Shown piece after piece: positions 35,243 to 47,045 of a stretch of 64,000 nucleotides of DNA. The stretch's first letter is position 1. Each line of letters begins with the position of its first letter. The stretch is from contig CM028333.1 in NCBI GenBank assembly GCA_016647705.1, forward strand, positions 9,994,616-10,058,615, read 5' to 3'. The position numbers and the translations under genes were made by a program. Source of the stretch: Eucommia ulmoides. Lineage: Eukaryota > Streptophyta > Magnoliopsida > Garryales > Eucommiaceae. Under the pieces are notes generated by a model. It was not told the DNA's origin and did no database searches. It saw only the letters and a list, made by a program, of their open reading frames with translations.

Positions 35243-37666
35243 TGGACTAATTTACGCGCACTTTAACTAATCACCTCTCCGTACGACCTTAAGAACGCAT
35301 TCCTTTACATCAGTCTGGTGCATTTAAAATTAAATTTAAGATTTAATTTTTAAAATATTTTTTAAGAGAATCGAACTTTGATTAAAAAAAAAAAAAAAAA
35401 AAGAAAGAAAGATGCATCTCCTTATCAATCGAATTAACACATCCTCGGTGGAACTTTTCTTAATGGATGTTCCATGATCTTTGCACTCAAAGGACCAATT
35501 TACTTTGCTTCTACCACCACATGATTTTCAATGCTTATCTCCTTAATATCTTTAGCTGCTTTTTGAGGGTGGAGCGGGTGAAAATTGAAATCTTTAGGAG
35601 GAGTTCATTTGTATAAAATCCATGCAATTAGTGACTACTTTTTAGAGCTTTAACAAAAAGAGGAAGGTTATTAATGGTAATTTCAACTAGAGATGTATAT
35701 AATTAATCCTTCTAATTTAAGGCCAAATTAATTAATTGTCCTACTTTGAATCTTTTCGTAAGATATAATTTGACAATTTTAAATAATAACATTTAATGAA
35801 TTAGGAAGATTTTTCTTGACAAAAAATCAGTCTTTTTTTATGAAATAATATGAAACCCAATACCCTTGGATTTTTATTTATTTTTTAGATCTATTTATTA
35901 TTAAAAAAAAAAAAAAAAAAACACAAAAGAGAGAGAATTAAGGCTAATTTTAAGGAATAATCTTACCATTATTAACAATAATTTTATTTTTCCTTCCCTC
36001 TTTTTTATTTTTGAATTAACTTCCCAAATCAACATATATTGCCAGAGGTTTCTGTCTTCTAAAATACAGAGATCAATTTTTTCTGACGAAATTTTTAATA
36101 TTAACAAATTGATTAAATAAACATAAGAATTTTTTTTATTAATTTTAACCAACGGATTAAATAGCCACGAGAGTTAGTGTTACGTTCTTAATATTCAGAA
36201 CGGGTCAACAATCATCCGTGAAAGAAAATATGATTCAATTACGTTTAAATTCATAATACATTGATGAATTGTGAGTTTTTATACACCAAAAACTTTCCAA
36301 AAATGGGTTTATGCTTTTAGGAAGATGAAATGTGTGTTAATATGTTACGTTCTAAACACTCAAATTTTTTGGTGATTAAAGGTTACCAAAAAAATAAATA
36401 AATAAATTGGTGATTAAATGACCCCATGACTTTCTACATGCCATCACCTTACTCCCTAAAATCAAAAAATCAAATTTTAATGTTAAAATTAACATAAAGG
36501 ATATAGTTGGATTAGAATATTAATATGTCTAATAATTAAGTTGCTAACACAAGTATATTTTTTTTAAGAAAGATTAAAGGTTGCGACCATCAATTAATAA
36601 ACCCTTAATTTAATTGAAGTGTTCTTAATTCTCAGTTGTTAACCGACATGGGATAAAATATATGGTATGTTGAGACCATAGCTAGACATGGGTTGAAAAT
36701 TGGAATGAAATTTGATATGGGTACACTTGATGCAAGAATCTTTTGAAAAATAAATGTATTCATTTTGTGGCGAAACTTTTATGAGATCAATTCGAATTGG
36801 CTAGTTCTCTTAGAAATTGTGGTTCGAGGAATTATATCCTCGCCTCGTTGATCAAGATTTATACCCATTTACATATGTATAGGTTGAGCCTTATGTAAGA
36901 GCGACTTGTGCCTCCACATGCACTAGACTTCCATCAATACATCAAACCCTAGTCCACCAACATTTGGATCTCCTTTCTTCGAAGAGCTCAACCCCAACTC
37001 TCCCTCACCTCTACCCTCGCAACGAATCACACACACACACACTCATAGGCTATCGATATTTCTCTTAGATGTCATAACCCACCTTTGCCGCCTTACTTCA
37101 GGAAAGAGTAATCATGTGATTTTTGAATGAAGAAAACTCATTCATTTAAAAATTAGGAGTACCACCATTAACAATAGATACACATTCAGATATATTTTAC
37201 TAGTCTATTGGTGTGATTGAAAGAGAATTTACATCGATAAAATTCAGCATCTGGTATGTCTAACAAATCTACGAAATTCATTAGAAGATGCTTGTCCTAA
37301 AAAAATAACCCGTAAAAATGACCAATCCAAACTAGTCAACTTGACAAAGACTCAAGCTTTATAAGGTCATGAATTTGAACCTTACAATATAAATTTATTT
37401 ATGGGGTTATTAAACTTTAAAAAAAAAAAAAAAACCACACACATATATATAAAATATGCAAAAGATAATACATTGAAGAATGGTTCCAAAGAGAGTCGAT
37501 CCAAGGAAGGAAGGGAGAATGGAATGGAGGTTGGGTAGGCTTTTGTTTACGCTTTTGGGTTTGGTGAGAAGACAGGCATCTGTCAAGGTACGTGTGCTGT
37601 CCAATGGGGTGTGCCGAAAGACCACCCCTCTTTTCTCTTCCTTTTTTAATTTCTCTTTATTTTATT
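35243..37666. other. AT-rich intergenic sequence
   Basis: No gene recognised. It contains poly-A tracts (35384-35402, 35904-35922, 37419-37433) and a short (CA)n tract near 37030-37043. Short frames here are low in complexity and carry no family signature. Confidence 0.55.
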
Positions 37667-37676
37667 ATATTTTCAT

Positions 37677-38196
37677 GGAATAATTACTCTTTGGCCCATG
37701 TGGTTACACTTCATTGCATTTTATCTACTGTATTATTTTTGTCATTATTTTACTCCTTTTTGTCAGTATTTTACTCCCTAGAGTGGTGGACTAAAGTGTA
37801 ACACTAACAGTTTTCATCCAACTTAACAATTTTTGTAGTTCACACGCAGCTTCCGAGATTGGGTCATCATTTTACGTGATTTTTCTCCAATCTCAAAAGA
37901 TTATGTGGATAAATGTGATAGGAAAAATTTGTATTTGGCCACCTACAGCTACATGATCAATCCGATTCCTGAAATGCATGATTGAATTCAAATTGAAGAG
38001 AGTTTTTGAGGGAGATTATGCAAAACGGAGCTCCAATCTCGAAAGCTACACGTGGGCCACAAAAATCGTTAACTTAAATAGAAATTGTTAGTATTACACT
38101 TTAATCCACCACCACTACAGAAGGTCAAAGTGTTGACGAAAATAATATAGGGAGAAAGTGCAATAAGACCTAAAGGGGGGCAAAGAATAATTAACC
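37677..38196. mobile_element. Mutator-like (MULE) MITE, 520 bp, with long inverted arms and 10-bp TSD
   Basis: The direct repeat ATATTTTCAT flanks the element at 37667-37676 and 38197-38206, the 9-11 bp size expected of Mutator-like elements. Termini are GGAATAATTACTCTTTGG on the left and, reverse-complemented, GGTTAATTATTCTTTGCC on the right. The arms remain similar for about 200 bp: GTGGTGGACTAAAGTGTAA on the left against GTGGTGGATTAAAGTGTAA reversed on the right, then GAGATTGG in both. No coding capacity. Confidence 0.8.
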
Positions 38197-38206
38197 ATAT
38201 TTTCAT

Positions 38207-39067
38207 TTCCATTTTGCACCCTCGTCCTATGCTTTATCTTGTTGGCGTTTTCTTCCTTTTTCTTTTTCATTTCTTTTCTTTCTTTTTTTTTCCATCACAA
38301 GCAATAATCTAGCCCATTAGGAAAGAGATATGTAATAATCTACTCCATTAAGAAAGACATATTGAGATTCTTTTTTGATGCAAGAGATTAAACTTTTGTA
38401 CTTGAGGATAGTTAAAACAATATCATATTTTTATTGTTGGTATTTCATATAAAATAATGTAAGATGTAATGCATGCCTTTCAAAATAGAATCTAATAAAT
38501 ATTTGTCATTTAAATTGCTGTGTTCTCACCTAATGCAATAACTGCCGTGTTAGAGGTGACTCTATGTACTATTTGTTAAGAATATTTAAGTGACGTTTGT
38601 ATGGTGTCTCTATTGCAAAATATATATTTCATTCTTAGAAAATTGAACTCAAACAAATAGTGTTAGTGTTTAATGACTTGTTTTTGACAGTTCTATTCTA
38701 TATTTTATTTGTTGAATGTATTGAATGACAAATTATTTTCACTCTTTTAAAAGGTATTTTCTTTCCTCACTTTCTCTTTCTCGATCCGAGAAATAAATTA
38801 TTGAAATTGGCTCCTATTTGAGTAGTGGTGTCCAGTGAAAGTTAGGAAACGTAGTACCCTGAAAAAACCATCAAAGAAAGGTTAGGTTATGAACTCCTAT
38901 TTTCTTTGGCGAGAGGAGAGGTTCATTCATTTGGCAACGGAGGGTGTCTGCCATCGAGAAAGTTGCTAATTTCCAAATTCTTCGGATTGGCCTTTTCTTC
39001 TCTTAAGGTTATAAAGCCTTCAGAATCTAATATTTTCATGAGGTTCCTTTTTATTATTCTTAAGAAA
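38207..39067. other. Intergenic sequence without recognised features
   Basis: AT-rich, with a pyrimidine-rich stretch at about 38255-38295. I see no gene or clear repeat. Confidence 0.5.
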
Positions 39068-39072
39068 GTAAA

Positions 39073-40492
39073 GTGATAGATGTAAAATACATATCTACTT
39101 CTAAATCGAATTTGGTAGTTTTCGAGTGTTTTATTTTTATTTAATTGCGTTTTAGTTTGTTTTTAGTTAATTCAGGTGTAGAGACGGAAACAAGTGACAA
39201 ACGAGTGAAAACAGTAGAAAAACGGCGAAGAAACGTTGAAGAAACAAGGTTTCAAGATCACAGAAGTCATCGCCGTGGCGGTTAGAGTGTAGAGGATGTG
39301 CTAAAAATGAACAAGAACCACCGCCTAGGCAAAGATCCGTCAGAAAGTTGGGAGCTGTCGTACGGCCGCGGCCGTGAAAGATCAGAAAGTAACTGACTTA
39401 TCCCACCACCGCGGCCGTGATCCCATCGCCGCGGCCATGACCTCTGCATAGCAAATAAATATTTTTTTAGATATTTTGAAACCTTGTGCCTATTAATACC
39501 TACTTTCCCGCTTCCCTTATGCCCTATTATGTTTGAGAGTGCCCTTTTCACCTTAAATAGGATTAGATAATTTAGGAGTAGATTAGATTAGTTTTAGGAC
39601 GCAATTTTGGCCAATTCTTGAAGAGTTAAAAGAGGAAGTTCATCAATGGAGAAGAGGAAGCTCGGGAGAATTGTTCTTTGGCGAAAGTAGACTACTCCAT
39701 TTTAAGATTTGATTTTTATTTCCTTGTTTCCATCTTTGTACTTAATGTTTATTATTGATGATGATGGTCTCCTCTTGATTTAATTTTGTAATGGCTAAGA
39801 TCATGTTAGTTTAGTTAGATATTAGCTAGGGTTAAATATAATTCATGTAAATATCTCTTTGGTTGAATATAAGTTATTTTGATGGTTTGTTATCCAATTC
39901 CAATTGTGTTTACTGTTATTTCACGTTTATTATGTTTATTACGATAAACTGAGAATACAGGGTTTGACACTCGGGAGAGATAACCCCGGATTCAGACTAG
40001 GGTTAAACATAACGTGACAATCCAATAACCTGGGAGAGAGTTGGAGAGTATGTAATCCATGAGGTTGGGTCAAGACTCACGTGGCTATGTGTTAGAAAAG
40101 GCGTTCGAGGAGGGCTTCGGCGTCAACGCGAAGTCATATATTCGCTCGTTTTTCACTCGGAAGAGGGAGCGAGTGAGTTATAGATACCGAGATTGTTGGA
40201 TGTGATAATAACCGTTGTTGATAACTAAACTAAGCTAAATAGGTACTAAGTGAATAAAATCGATCCCTAGTTAATTAGTGTAATTAGAATTAATTCTTAG
40301 GAGTTGTTTTAATTAGTTTAATTTAAATATTAAATTGAATCGTCAAAATAATATGAGATTACGTAAATTGCGGTACTCAATTATTCACATTTTCCCTGTG
40401 GACACGATACCTGATCTTAACCGATCCACTATTCTAAAACTTTGACTTTGTATACTTGCGAGAATAAGTAGCGGCGTATTCGCGCGCTACCA
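39073..40492 (+). mobile_element. Solo LTR of the LARD-like family, TSD TAAAG
   Basis: TGATAGATGTAAAA at 39073 to GCGCGCTACCA at 40492 corresponds to a whole LTR of the family seen at 6338-11539, here in + orientation. Shared landmarks are the GC-rich island near 39265-39440, CGGGGTTATCTCTCCCGAGTG-type sequence near 39960-39990, and TCCCTGTGGACACGAT near 40390. The flanks TAAAG (39068-39072) and TAAAG (40493-40497) are a perfect 5-bp duplication. There is no internal region beside it, so it is a solo LTR left by recombination between LTRs. Confidence 0.88.
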
Positions 40493-40497
40493 TAAAG

Positions 40498-40974
40498 AGA
40501 CCAAGCTATGACTGCAACTTGTGCTCGCTTGACGTCTTTTTCGGTCAATCCATGAGTCGATTTTTAGATTTTTGAGAAAAGTGGGCACGGGGACTCGGGT
40601 TTAGTAGTTGTTTCTTAAGTCTCTTAGTCGCAGTCGAACAAGGCCTTGTCCGAGAACTTGTATATAAAAGGGCTAAAAATAGAGATGTTAAATGATCGAT
40701 CATGATGATAATGGTCTTCTCTATAATGGTTTAGAAGACCCACGATCCACACGATCTAGGTCTTTAGGCTTTCTGCAAAAATTGGAATTTGGGAACAACA
40801 TTGTTTTGGTTTCAAAAATATGGTATAAAAATTCAAAAATAGCAGAAAATATAACTATTTTTGTTCTATGTTTTTAATACTCGACCTCATGTAATTCAAT
40901 AACTACCACGTTAAGGGTGATCACATTTCAATTTTATAACCATTTGTATGGAATATTTAAGTGACGTCTGTATA
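40498..40974. other. Short spacer of unknown origin
   Basis: The part 40498-40680 is less AT-rich (CTTGTGCTCGCTTGACG, GGGCACGGGGACTCGGG) and may be old LTR debris; the rest is AT-rich. No gene recognised. Confidence 0.4.
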
Positions 40975-40979
40975 ATGTC
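40975..40979. repeat. Target-site duplication ATGTC of the TRIM array (left)
   Basis: It is repeated at 41803-41807, immediately after the last LTR of the array. Confidence 0.8.
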
Positions 40980-41802
40980 TGTAAGGTGGTTTTGGCTCTC
41001 TCTCAACCTCATAGCTAATGTGGTGAAGTTTTTCCTCACACTTGTAACTTGACCACCAACTCCTTTCACATTTTATGTGGGATAAACTCAACAATCTTCC
41101 CTTCACACATCGGGTCTTTGGTCGACTAACACTCAATTAGTCTCTCCATTTGTGACTATTGGGTTAGAGTTGTTGTAACTTGGGCGCTGATACTAGTGTA
41201 GAATGGTTTTGAGTCTTTTTCAACCATAAAAACTAGCTCAAGAGATAAGACTTTCTAGCACACTTATAACTTGATCACCAAACTCTTCCACATCCGATGT
41301 GAGATGATAAACTCAATAATTTATCCCTCACATGTTGGGACTTTTGTCGACTAACTCTCGACCGTTCTCTCATTTTGTGGCTATTGGGTTAGCATTGTTG
41401 TGATTTGGGCTTCTAATAGCAGTGTATGGTGGTCTTGGATCTCTCTCAATTCCAAAAAAATCAATAGGTCAGATTTTCCTTCACACTTATAACTTAAACA
41501 TCAACCGCTTCCACATCCGATGTGGGACAAACCCAACAATCTCCTCCTCACATATTGAGCTTTTGGTCAGCTAACCCTCTACTAATTTATCTCTTTGTGG
41601 CTATTTAGCTAAAATTATTGTAACCTAAGTTTTGATAATAGTTTAGGGGTGATCTTTGGTTAGAGTTGTTGTAACATTGACTCTAGAGGGTGATTTTAGG
41701 TCTCTCTCAACTCTAAAATCTAGCTCATGAGTTGAGTTTTTTCTTCACACTTATAATTTGACCACTAACTTTTTCCACGTCTGATATAGGATAAACTCAA
41801 CA
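40980..41802 (-). mobile_element. TRIM retrotransposon in a multi-LTR tandem array (four LTRs, three internal regions)
   Basis: The - strand LTR begins TGTTGAGTTTATCCCACAT and ends with a CCACCTTACA-like terminus. Copies lie at 40980-41093, 41197-41318, 41423-41538 and about 41682-41802. Each internal region (~105-145 bp) begins on the - strand with TAGTATCAGCGCC-like sequence, the initiator tRNA-Met primer site, and ends with a purine-rich tract (TGAGGxGGAGAT). A perfect ATGTC duplication flanks the whole array, so it integrated once as a unit or grew after insertion. A partial extra LTR start near 41640 shows a further small duplication in the third internal region. It is non-coding. Confidence 0.85.
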
Positions 41803-42537
41803 ATGTCTGGATTCCCTAAAAAATCAAAACAAAAATAAAAATTTGGGAACAATTAGCATAAAGGAGTACTTAATGCGAATTAATTTTGACCGACACGACG
41901 ATGCCAAACTTTGATGGAAGTTACTTTCATTAATTGTTCTTTTTAGGCCTATAATATTCCAAAGTACCTAACTTACAACCAGTGTCACACAAACAACGGG
42001 GGGGGCGGGTTCTTATTCAAGTCTTTTAGGTGCACCCCACTAACATTAAAAAGCAATAAATCATTTCTGCACATTTTCAAGTAGTCACCAATTGCATACA
42101 TAGGATAAGGGTAGATGAAACCGCCCCTACTCATAATTTTCTTCATGTGCATCATCATTCATGACTCACATCCATGTGACAATATTGTTATTTTTTTGTA
42201 CTTTAAGGAATCTACACTGTGCAATGGTAATATCAATCCCATTCCCACGCACACAATATTAATCCCACGCACATATATTATATATAATTAATTACTTAAT
42301 TAAAGTAGAAGTAGAGGTTGGAATGCACATCTAAATGTGTGACAAATCAACAAAGTACTTGTTTATTCTTATTAGGAATTTCTTTTGAAAAAAAAATGAG
42401 AGTCTAGTATAATTTTTATTTTTAGTTTAAAAAAAAAAGGAGGTTGGACGTATCCTTCAACATGCACATTATAAAACAGATTAAAAGTTCTATTTATGAA
42501 AATCAATGTTTGTTTTGTTCAATTTGCTCTTCATATA
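41803..42537. other. Intergenic spacer up to the Helitron
   Basis: It starts with the ATGTC duplication (41803-41807). The rest is AT-rich with no recognised gene; a G run lies at 41998-42006. Confidence 0.5.
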
Positions 42538-45530
42538 TCTATATAATAAAATAGGATGGCTTTTTGGCTGATTAGGACAAACTTATGACTAGGACAAATA
42601 AAATATGACTAGGACAAAAAAAAATATTGACGAGGACAAACAAATGCTGACTAGGACAAATATAAAAAAAAATCAATTTTGGTAAAAGGTTGACTCAATT
42701 TTCCTTAATTAATTTAATTACATAATTGAACAATTATACAATTCCTTAATTAGATATAACAATTAGTGAGAATATAAAAAGCACATTAATTAGTGAGAAT
42801 TGATTAATTAATATAAAAAAAGAATGGTTTATTTAATTAAAAAAAAAAAAAACATGTATTTTTTTATATATTCCATAATTCTTTAAATATCTATATAATA
42901 AATCAGAACGGGTATATTCACGGCTGTCGGATGAGAGACAAAACTCTTGACATTTTAAGGCCATATGATCTTTTCATTTTTATTTTATTTTTTAAATTAG
43001 GGCCATAAAAGAAAACTGGGTTTGTTGAAATGAAAATAATTGTATATCGTTAATTGATTTTTGGCTGAGTAAGACAAACTTATGACTAGGACAAACAAAA
43101 TATGACTAGGACAAAAAAAATACTGACGAGGACAAACAAATGCTGATAAAAAAAAAAAAAAAAAAAATTCAATTTTGGTAAAAGGTTGACTCAATTTTCC
43201 TTAATTAATTTAATTACATAATTGAACAATTATACAATTCCTTAATTAAATATAACAATTAGTGAGAATATAAAAAGCATATTAATTAGTGAGAATTGAT
43301 TAATTAATATAAAAAAAGAATGGTTTATTTAGTTAAAAAAAAAAAAGAAACATGTATTTTTTTATATATTCCATAATTCTTTAAATATCTATATAATAAA
43401 TCAGAACGGGTATATTCAGGGCTGTCGGATGAGAGACAAAACTCTTGACATTTTAAGGCCATATGATCTTTTCATTTTTTATTTTTTTTTAAATTAGGGC
43501 CATAAAAGAAAACTGGGTTTGTTGAAATGAAAATAATTGTATATCGTTAATTGATTTTTGGCTGAGTAAGATAAACTTATGACTAGGACAAACAAAATAT
43601 GACTAGGACAAAAAAAATACTGACGAGGACAAACAAATGCTGATAAAAAAAAAAAAAAAAAAATTCAATTTTGGTAAAAGGTTGACTCAATTTTCCTTAA
43701 TTAATTTAATTACATAATTGAACAATTATACAATTCCTTAATTAGATATAACAATTAGTGAGAATATAAAAAGCACATTAATTAGTGAGAATTGATTAAT
43801 TAATATAAAAAAAGAATGATTTATTTAATTAAAAAAAAAAAAAACATGTATTTTTTTATATATTCCATAATTCTTTAAATATCTATATAATAAATCAGAA
43901 CGGGTATATTTACGGCTGTCGGATGAGAGACAAAACTCTTGACATTTTAAGGCCATATGATCTTTTCATTTTTATTTTATTTTTTAAATTAGGGCCATAA
44001 AAGAAAACTGGGTTTGTTGAAATGAAAATAATTGTATATCGTTAATTGATTTTTGGCTGAGTAAGACAAACTTATGACTAGGACAAACAAAATATGACTA
44101 GGACAAAAAAAATACTGACGAGGACAAACAAATGCTGATAAAAAAAAAAAAAAAAAAAAAAATTCAATTTTGGTAAAAGGTTGACTCAATTTTCCTTAAT
44201 TAATTTAATTACATAATTGAACAATTATACAATTCCTTAATTAGATATAACAATTAGTGAGAATATAAAAAGCATATTAATTAGTGAGAATTGATTAATT
44301 AATATAAAAAAAGAATGGTTTATTTAGTTAAAAAAAAAAAAAAAAACATGTATTTTTTTATATATTCCATAATTCTTTAAATATCTATATAATAAATCAG
44401 AACGAGTATATTCAGGGCTGTCGGATGAGAGACAAAACTCTTGACATTTTAAGGCCATATGATCTTTTCATTTTTTATTTTTTTTTAAATTAGGGCCATA
44501 AAAGAAAACTGGGTTTGTTGAAATGAAAATAATTGTATATCGTTAATTGATTTTTGGCTGAGTAAGACAAACTTATGACTAGGACAAACAAAATATGACT
44601 AGGACAAAAAAAATACTGACGAGGACAAACAAATGCTGATAAAAAAAAAAAAAAAAAAAAATCAATTTTGGTAAAAGGTTGACTCAATTTTCCTTAATTA
44701 ATTTAATTACATAATTGAACAATTATACAATTCCTTAATTAGATATAACAATTAGTGAGAATATAAAAGCACATTAATTAGTGAGAATTGATTAATTAAT
44801 ATAAAAAAAGAATGGTTTATTTAGTTAAAAAAAAAAAGAAACATGTATTTTTTTATATATTCCATAATTCTTTAAATATCTATATAATAAATCAGAACGG
44901 GTATATTCACGGCTGTCGGATGAGAGACAAAACTCTTGACATTTTAAGGCCATATGATCTTTTCATTTTTATTTTATTTTTTAAATTAGGGCCATAAAAG
45001 AAAACTGGGTTTGTTGAAATGAAAATAATTGTATATCGTTAATTGATTTTTGGCTGAGTAAGACAAACTTATGACTAGGACAAACAAAATATGACTAGGA
45101 CAAAAAAAAATACTGACGAGGACAAACAAATACTGATAAAAAAAAAAAAAAAATTCAATTTTGGTAAAAGGTTGACTCAATTTTCCTTAATTAATTTAAT
45201 TACATAATTGAACAATTATACAATTCCTTAATTAGATATAACAATTAGTGAGAATATAAAAAGCACATTAATTAGTGAGAATTAATTAATTAATATAAAA
45301 AAGAAATGGTTTATTTAGTTACAAAAAAAGAAACATGTATTTTTTTATATATTCCTTAATTCTTTAAATATCTATATAATAAATCAAAACGGGTATATTC
45401 ACGACCGTCGGATGAGAGACAAAATTATTGACATTTTAAGGCTGTATGATCTTTTCATTTTTTTTTTAAATTAGGGCCATAAAAGGAAACTGGGTTTGTT
45501 GAAATGAAAATAATTGTATATCATTAATTG
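42538..45530 (+). repeat. Tandem array, unit about 495 bp, each unit starting with a Helitron-like 5' terminus
   Basis: TCTATATAATAA occurs at 42538, 42890, 43388, 43882, 44384, 44879 and 45371, spaced 352, 498, 494, 502, 495 and 492 bp. Each unit carries GGCTGTCGGATGAGAGACAA, a GACTAGGACAAA minisatellite of three or four copies, an A-tract of varying length and CAACAATTAGTGAGAATATA-like sequence. The first unit lacks about 145 bp after its terminus. The last unit (from 45371) is the most diverged and leads into the unique 3' part. Confidence 0.95.
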
Positions 45531-46045
45531 ATAGGATTTGTTACCTATAACTAATCATCTTAATTCCTAATCGTGTATCACTTTTATGGAAACAAATGGC
45601 TAATTAATTCTTAATCCTTAATTGCCTCTCAATTTTATGGAAACAACGACGCTTAATTCCTGTAATCCTCTCATTGTCTTTTTCTCCCTCTAATTGTAAA
45701 AACATAACACCGAGATTTCCAACTTTGAGAGTCCAATTGAGTAATAGTTGCATTTGTGAGGGATCAAAAGAGTCATTAGCCTAAATAGATAACCTGAATA
45801 AAAAAGAGAATTTATAAAAAACTCTATATAGTATATAAATAGTATGAATTAGTAAAGAATGTATAATCTTCTTATTTTACATCGATACATTTTTTAATTT
45901 TAATTATTGGTTATTAGTGATGTTCAACTGTTAGTTATTATTGATATTCAAATTAAATAGGTGAATGATATTAATATCGGTTGTTATTTATTGTTAATGT
46001 TTAAATGAAATAGTTCAATTCTTTATTTTATTTTTGTTGTTTTAC

Positions 46046-46077
46046 ACCCGTGCCTTCAGGCACGGGTTATACGCTAG
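46046..46077 (+). terminator. Helitron 3' hairpin and CTAG terminus
   Basis: The nine-base stem ACCCGTGCC pairs perfectly with GGCACGGGT around the loop TTCA. It ends seven bases before CTAG. In Helitrons this hairpin acts as the rolling-circle replication stop signal. Confidence 0.85.
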
Positions 46078-46264
46078 TATATATATATGCATCAACCTAA
46101 GTGACTTCGGGCTCGTGTGATAATATTAAAAATTAGAAAAAATTAAAGAAAATCTCACTTTTACTATTAAAATTAAAATGGGTCACCATTTGTAAACTCA
46201 TATTGAGAAAACACCACTTATATATTTATTATTCAAGATAACGTCAAATATATGTTCTCTCACT

Positions 46265-46480
46265 ACATCAATTGCAATATAATAAATGGGGATGCAAATA
46301 CTGTTGTACAGTAACAATGTCAACAATAATATAATAAATGGGGAACTGTAAAGTTACTGCCCATCAACAATGTTAATAGTAACATAATGAATGAGGTGAT
46401 ACAAATGTTGCTACATAACAACAATGTTAACAACAATATAATGAATGAGAGGATGTAAATGTTACTGTACAACAAACAAT
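46265..46480. repeat. Degenerate tandem repeat with unit about 55-65 bp
   Basis: The word pair AATATAATAAATGGGG / AACATAATGAATGAGG followed by GTTACTGTACA-CAACAATGTTAACA recurs about four times. Units differ by small indels. Confidence 0.55.
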
Positions 46481-46869
46481 TACCATATACCAATTAAGTT
46501 TTTCTCTAAATTTAAATGGCTACATGGATATAATAATGAATTAGTAGTGGGCCTTGGGGCCCCTGATAAAATACCCTAACAATTAAGTAATAAAAATTTA
46601 TAATGTTGAATTTTAAGTGCTGAAATATTAACTGTTGAATTTATAAGTGCTGAATATATTACATATTTATTTTTCTAACACTTTTATATACAAAAAAAAT
46701 TATATTTGTACAAATTGTTGTCTCTAAAATAATTTTGGGTCATTCGGTGAGAGATCCCTCATTTCGCCCTTAATTTTAAAAAACTCTCAGAGGTAGAAGA
46801 AATTTGTGTTTTAGTCCCGCCTATTTAAAAAAGGCGGAAGCTCACTACAAACGTCTATAGACGTGCAAT

Positions 46870-47045
46870 TACATGTAACAATTTTGTATGTAAATTTTTG
46901 TTAGATGTAACAAATATTACTGTATTTTGTAACATGTAACTAATTTGTGTGTAAAATTTTGTTAGATATAACAAAAATCACTGTATTTTGTAACATGTAA
47001 CTAATTTGTGTGTAAAATTTTATTAGATATAACAAAAATCACATA
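46870..47045. repeat. Tandem repeat with 61-bp unit (nearly three copies)
   Basis: AACATGTAACTAATTTGTGT at 46931 recurs at 46992, and a variant (ACATGTAACAATTTTGTATG) lies at about 46871. Between copies TTGTTAGATATAACAAAAAT is conserved. Confidence 0.75.

Larger units (their letters stand above)
42538..46077 (+). mobile_element. Non-autonomous Helitron with tandemly repeated 5' end, 3.5 kb
   Basis: The 5' end is TCTATATAATAA at 42538 preceded by A. The 3' end is a hairpin with stem ACCCGTGCC/GGCACGGGT and loop TTCA (46046-46067), then TATACG and the terminal CTAG (46074-46077) followed by T. Insertion between A and T, a 5' TC, and a GC-rich hairpin about 7 bases before CTRR are the defining Helitron marks. 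There is no Rep/helicase gene; most of the length is the tandem array 42538-45520, and the unique 3' portion runs to 46077. Confidence 0.88.

Noticed and set aside
42997..45180. Repeated ~65-residue - strand frames (MSQPFTKI...) in the Helitron
   Set aside because: They recur only because the 495-bp unit is repeated. They run through the variable A/T tract and have no family resemblance, so they are not genes.
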